Shown one piece after another: positions 14,502-16,707 of a stretch of DNA of 16,707 nt. Source of the DNA: SAR202 cluster bacterium (GTDB lineage: Bacteria; Chloroflexota; Dehalococcoidia; Lucifugimonadales; UBA3495). Where the stretch lies: assembly GCA_009392095.1 (NCBI GenBank), contig VFHF01000173.1, positions 1 to 16,707 of the forward strand, read 5' to 3'. Below the pieces are notes generated by a model. The model worked only from the letters and a program-made list of their open reading frames with translations. It was not told where the DNA came from and did no database searches. Made by a program: the position numbers and the translations under genes. Every line of letters starts with the position of its first letter. Position 1 is the stretch's first letter.

Positions 14502-15575
14502 CTACCCCTCGCGAATCAGCCGCGCTGCTTCGTCTCCCATCTCTGATGTGGAGGCGGTGCCGCCAAGGTCAACGGTTAGGACTGTTCTCTGTTCCAGACA
14601 GCGGGCCACGGCCTTGTCCACCCGATCTGCCGCTTCCTGCTCTCCCAGGTGGTCCAACATCATGGCCACAGCGGAGACTGTCGCCAGAGGGTTGGCTATC
14701 CCTTTGCCCATGATGTCGAAGGCGGCGCCGTGGACCGGTTCGAATAGCGACGGATATTCTCGATCGGGATTGATGTTGGCGCTGGGCGCAAGACCCATGC
14801 TCCCCGTGACTACCGCGGCGATGTCCGAGAGGATGTCTGCAAAGAGATTTGAGGCTACAACCACGTCGAAATCCTCAGGCCAGCGGACAAAGTCCATGCA
14901 GGCCCGGTCGACCAACAACGATTCAGTCTCGATCTGAGGGAAATCGGCGGACACTTCCGTGAACACCTCATCCCAGAAGACCATTCCGAACGACTGGGCG
15001 TTGGACTTGGTCACAGACGTGACCTTCTTCCTCTTGTCACGCCGCACGCAGTACTCGAAGGCAGCGCGAATTATGCGCTCCGTGCCACGACGCGTAAACA
15101 TGTTTGTCTGCACCACCGTTTCGTGGACCGTGCCTGCATAAAGACGTCCGCCCACCGGCGCATACTCCCCTTCGGTGTTCTCGCGGAAGATGACCATGTC
15201 GATGTCGCCGGCGTTTTTGCCTGACAGCGGCGACTCCACGCCCGGATAGAGGTAGGCAGGCCGGATGCACACGCCCTGATCGAAGCTCCGCCTCATGGGC
15301 AACAGCAGTCCGTGCAGGGTGATGTGGTCTGGTATATTGGGGTCTCCCACTGCGCCGAACAGAATGGTGTCGAAGGCCTTCAGGGTCTCGATACCGTCGT
15401 CGGGCATCAGTTTCCCGGTCTCACGGTAGAATTCGGAACCCCATGGAAATTCCGTGAATTGAAAGCTGAGGTCGCCAGTCATGGATGCCACGGCTTCAAG
15501 GGCTTTTCTGCCCTCGTCGATTACTTCCAAACCCACGCCGTCGCCGGGAATGACTGCTACTTTATATTCTGCCAT
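14502..15575 (-). CDS. tartrate/D-malate dehydrogenase-family beta-decarboxylating enzyme
   Basis: This 357-residue member of the isocitrate/isopropylmalate dehydrogenase superfamily has VIPGDGVGLEV near the start and GAVGDPNIPDHITLHG (75-90). The latter is typical of the TtuC/DmlA group; LeuB and Icd have other motifs. Substrate-carboxylate Arg residues lie in MRRSFDQGVCIRP (94-106) and at Arg131 (FRENTEGEY), catalytic Lys190 in VTKSNAQ, and metal-binding Asp246/Asp250 in SNLFADILSD. The NAD-region GSMGLAPSANI and LFEPVHGAA are intact. The likely reaction is oxidation of tartrate or D-malate, with decarboxylation for malate. Substrate is uncertain. AAGGA lies 6 bases before the ATG. It stands 28 bases after the kinase gene and 28 bases before the Gfo/Idh/MocA gene. 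Confidence 0.88.
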   Translation of the reverse strand: MAEYKVAVIPGDGVGLEVIDEGRKALEAVASMTGDLSFQFTEFPWGSEFYRETGKLMPDDGIETLKAFDTILFGAVGDPNIPDHITLHGLLLPMRRSFDQGVCIRPAYLYPGVESPLSGKNAGDIDMVIFRENTEGEYAPVGGRLYAGTVHETVVQTNMFTRRGTERIIRAAFEYCVRRDKRKKVTSVTKSNAQSFGMVFWDEVFTEVSADFPQIETESLLVDRACMDFVRWPEDFDVVVASNLFADILSDIAAVVTGSMGLAPSANINPDREYPSLFEPVHGAAFDIMGKGIANPLATVSAVAMMLDHLGEQEAADRVDKAVARCLEQRTVLTVDLGGTASTSEMGDEAARLIREG

Positions 15576-15603
15576 TACGGTCCTTTATTTCGTTATGTGA
15601 AGA

Positions 15604-16545
15604 TTATGCGTCTACCTGCTGCACCCCGCCTCCCAGCAACCGGAAATGGTACACAGATTCGGCGTCTGGGAAGGCCGAGAGGGCCTTGTGATAGGTCGAT
15701 TTTCCGCGGCGCTCCCGTGCGTCCAAAAGCACCCCCATGATGGTGCCGCTATGGCCAACGTTCACTCCAACCGCGCCAACCGACTCTGCGAATTCCTTGA
15801 CTTCAGCCAGGCGAGGTTTGGCAAGAACCGTCTGACTAGCCTCGGCGCTGATACTGGCACCCCGACCGACCAATTCCGGGTCCTGTTCCTCGATACCCCG
15901 CCGTAGCAGGCGTAGGGCCTCTCCCGTTTGCTCGTCGACAGACTGCCAGCGCTGGAAACGGTCGACCATGTTGAACTGTACGGTATCTACAGTGCCGCCC
16001 AGGTCTAGGGCTACGATCTCCATTGGAGGAGGCGGGCCCAAGCTCTCGCGGATGATTCCGGCCCGGTGGTCAAAGAGCGCCACGCCTGGAATCATGATGC
16101 CGTCGGTCGGCTCGATGGATAAAGCAATCTGGGCGATCTGATAAGGGGATATCTCTTCGCCTAAGGCCAAACCGGTGGCGGCAATAGCGGCCGCCAGGTC
16201 GGCGCTGCTACTGGCCATGCCCTTACCCCGAGGAATGGGATTGTTGATGGTCAACTTAGCCCGGACCTTGGCGTTCTTCAGTTGAAAGAGTGTGCGGCGA
16301 ACAGCGGCAGCGGCCTTGTCACAATCTTGGGGAGCTTCCACGCCGGGACCATCGGAATAGATATCGACTTTTACTCTGGAGTAGAAATCCACCGGGCAGG
16401 TAACCAGGAAGTGGATCCCTTCGATCACCCCCTGTGCCAGCTCGCCGCAGACTCCAGGCGCACGCACAGTGGCGCTGCCCAGGAGCCTACTGACTTCTTC
16501 TCCTTCTTCTGAATCTTCTGGTGGTTTATCAGTTGATGAGGCCAA
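15604..16545 (-). CDS. pduX: PduX-type GHMP kinase (L-threonine kinase)
   Basis: This 313-residue GHMP kinase has the PduX hallmark GVCGELAQGV (31-40) followed by FLVTCPVDFYSRV (46-58). Those segments are seen in L-threonine kinases that make L-threonine O-3-phosphate for the aminopropanol arm of cobalamin. The ATP motif IPRGKGMASSSADLA (104-118) and the C-terminal GVNVGHSGTIMGV glycine motif are intact. The start is a TTG with GGAG about 9 bases upstream, and a TAA in the frame just before leaves no other start. Residues 1-19 are acidic and low-complexity. The gene directly follows cobU with 25 bases between, which supports the B12 role. Remaining doubt: other GHMP kinases use similar motifs. 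Confidence 0.82.
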   Translation of the reverse strand: MASSTDKPPEDSEEGEEVSRLLGSATVRAPGVCGELAQGVIEGIHFLVTCPVDFYSRVKVDIYSDGPGVEAPQDCDKAAAAVRRTLFQLKNAKVRAKLTINNPIPRGKGMASSSADLAAAIAATGLALGEEISPYQIAQIALSIEPTDGIMIPGVALFDHRAGIIRESLGPPPPMEIVALDLGGTVDTVQFNMVDRFQRWQSVDEQTGEALRLLRRGIEEQDPELVGRGASISAEASQTVLAKPRLAEVKEFAESVGAVGVNVGHSGTIMGVLLDARERRGKSTYHKALSAFPDAESVYHFRLLGGGVQQVDA

Positions 16546-16570
16546 AAGGCCTTACTCCACGCCTACGGCT

Positions 16571-16707
16571 TTAGTCGTTGGATTTAATTTTCATGGGTAG
16601 GCCCGCAACTACCAAGAGCACCTCAGTTGCTGCGGCTGCTATCCGCTGATTAATCGTCCCCAAGAGGTCCTGGAAGTGGCGTCCGAGCGGCTCCGTCGGC
16701 ACTAAGC
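16571..16707 (-). CDS. cobU: CobU/CobP (adenosylcobinamide kinase/guanylyltransferase), C-terminal end
   Basis: Only the last 44 codons are in the window; the 5' end lies beyond the right edge. The residues VPTEPLGRHFQDLLGTINQR and then AAAATEVLLVVAGLPMKIK match the family's C-terminus. There, 'I-V-P-x-x-x-x-x-R-x-F-R-D-x-x-G-x-x-N-Q' and 'V-A-G-L-P-x-x-L-K' close the nucleotide-binding domain (from memory; here the Arg-Asp is Gln-Asp). The TAA is at 16573-16571. The enzyme phosphorylates adenosylcobinamide and adds GMP, in nucleotide-loop assembly. It was found by reading the frame by eye and is too short for length rules. Confidence 0.7.
   Translation of the reverse strand, partial: LVPTEPLGRHFQDLLGTINQRIAAAATEVLLVVAGLPMKIKSND

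Noticed and set aside
1..16707. CRISPR arrays, tRNA or rRNA genes, insertion sequences
   Set aside because: No regular spaced repeats, no cloverleaf-like segment, and no transposase frame were seen on either strand by eye.

Overview
The window is a moderately GC-rich bacterial chromosome segment with densely packed genes. The gene mix suggests a Chloroflexota-type organism (Dehalococcoidia/SAR202-like). It includes paired giant FtsX-family permeases without an adaptor, a two-subunit 3-oxoacid CoA-transferase, a divergent SDR, an Asp-box propeller, a TtuC-type dehydrogenase, and cobalamin nucleotide-loop genes. That placement is inference from gene content only; there is no rRNA or other marker gene here.

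Region A (about 1-8637, minus strand) is one ABC-exporter operon. In transcription order it reads permease 1 (8637-5296), permease 2 (5270-1848), ATPase 2 (1851-901) and ATPase 1 (904-203), the last junctions being ATGA overlaps. Both permeases are MacB/FtsX-like, over 1,100 residues long, and appear to carry carbohydrate-binding-module-like beta-sandwich segments in their large outer loops. ATPase 2 ends in an AbrB/SpoVT-like tail. A weak intrinsic terminator follows the last gene.

Region B (8638-10022, plus strand) starts with a regulatory intergenic region containing palindromes and an extended -10 promoter. An SDR follows whose catalytic Asn, Ser and Tyr are all replaced. Next is a short gap holding a micro-ORF that encodes a perfect lipoprotein signal ending just after the lipobox Cys, with a second small frame behind it.

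Region C (10023-11458, minus strand) holds both subunits of a 3-oxoacid CoA-transferase. The spacer between them carries a small repeat/inverted repeat. A divergent promoter region separates it from region D.

Region D (11651-13422, plus strand) holds a six-Asp-box propeller protein without a signal peptide, then an unrecognised 207-residue protein. A hairpin at the convergent end may stop transcription.

Region E (13433-16707, minus strand) looks like one operon with 25-28 bp gaps. In transcription order it is the cobU C-terminus (cut by the window edge), a PduX-type L-threonine kinase, a tartrate/D-malate dehydrogenase-family enzyme, and a Gfo/Idh/MocA oxidoreductase. The first two fit cobalamin nucleotide-loop assembly/salvage. 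The last two look like carbon catabolism genes riding on the same transcript.
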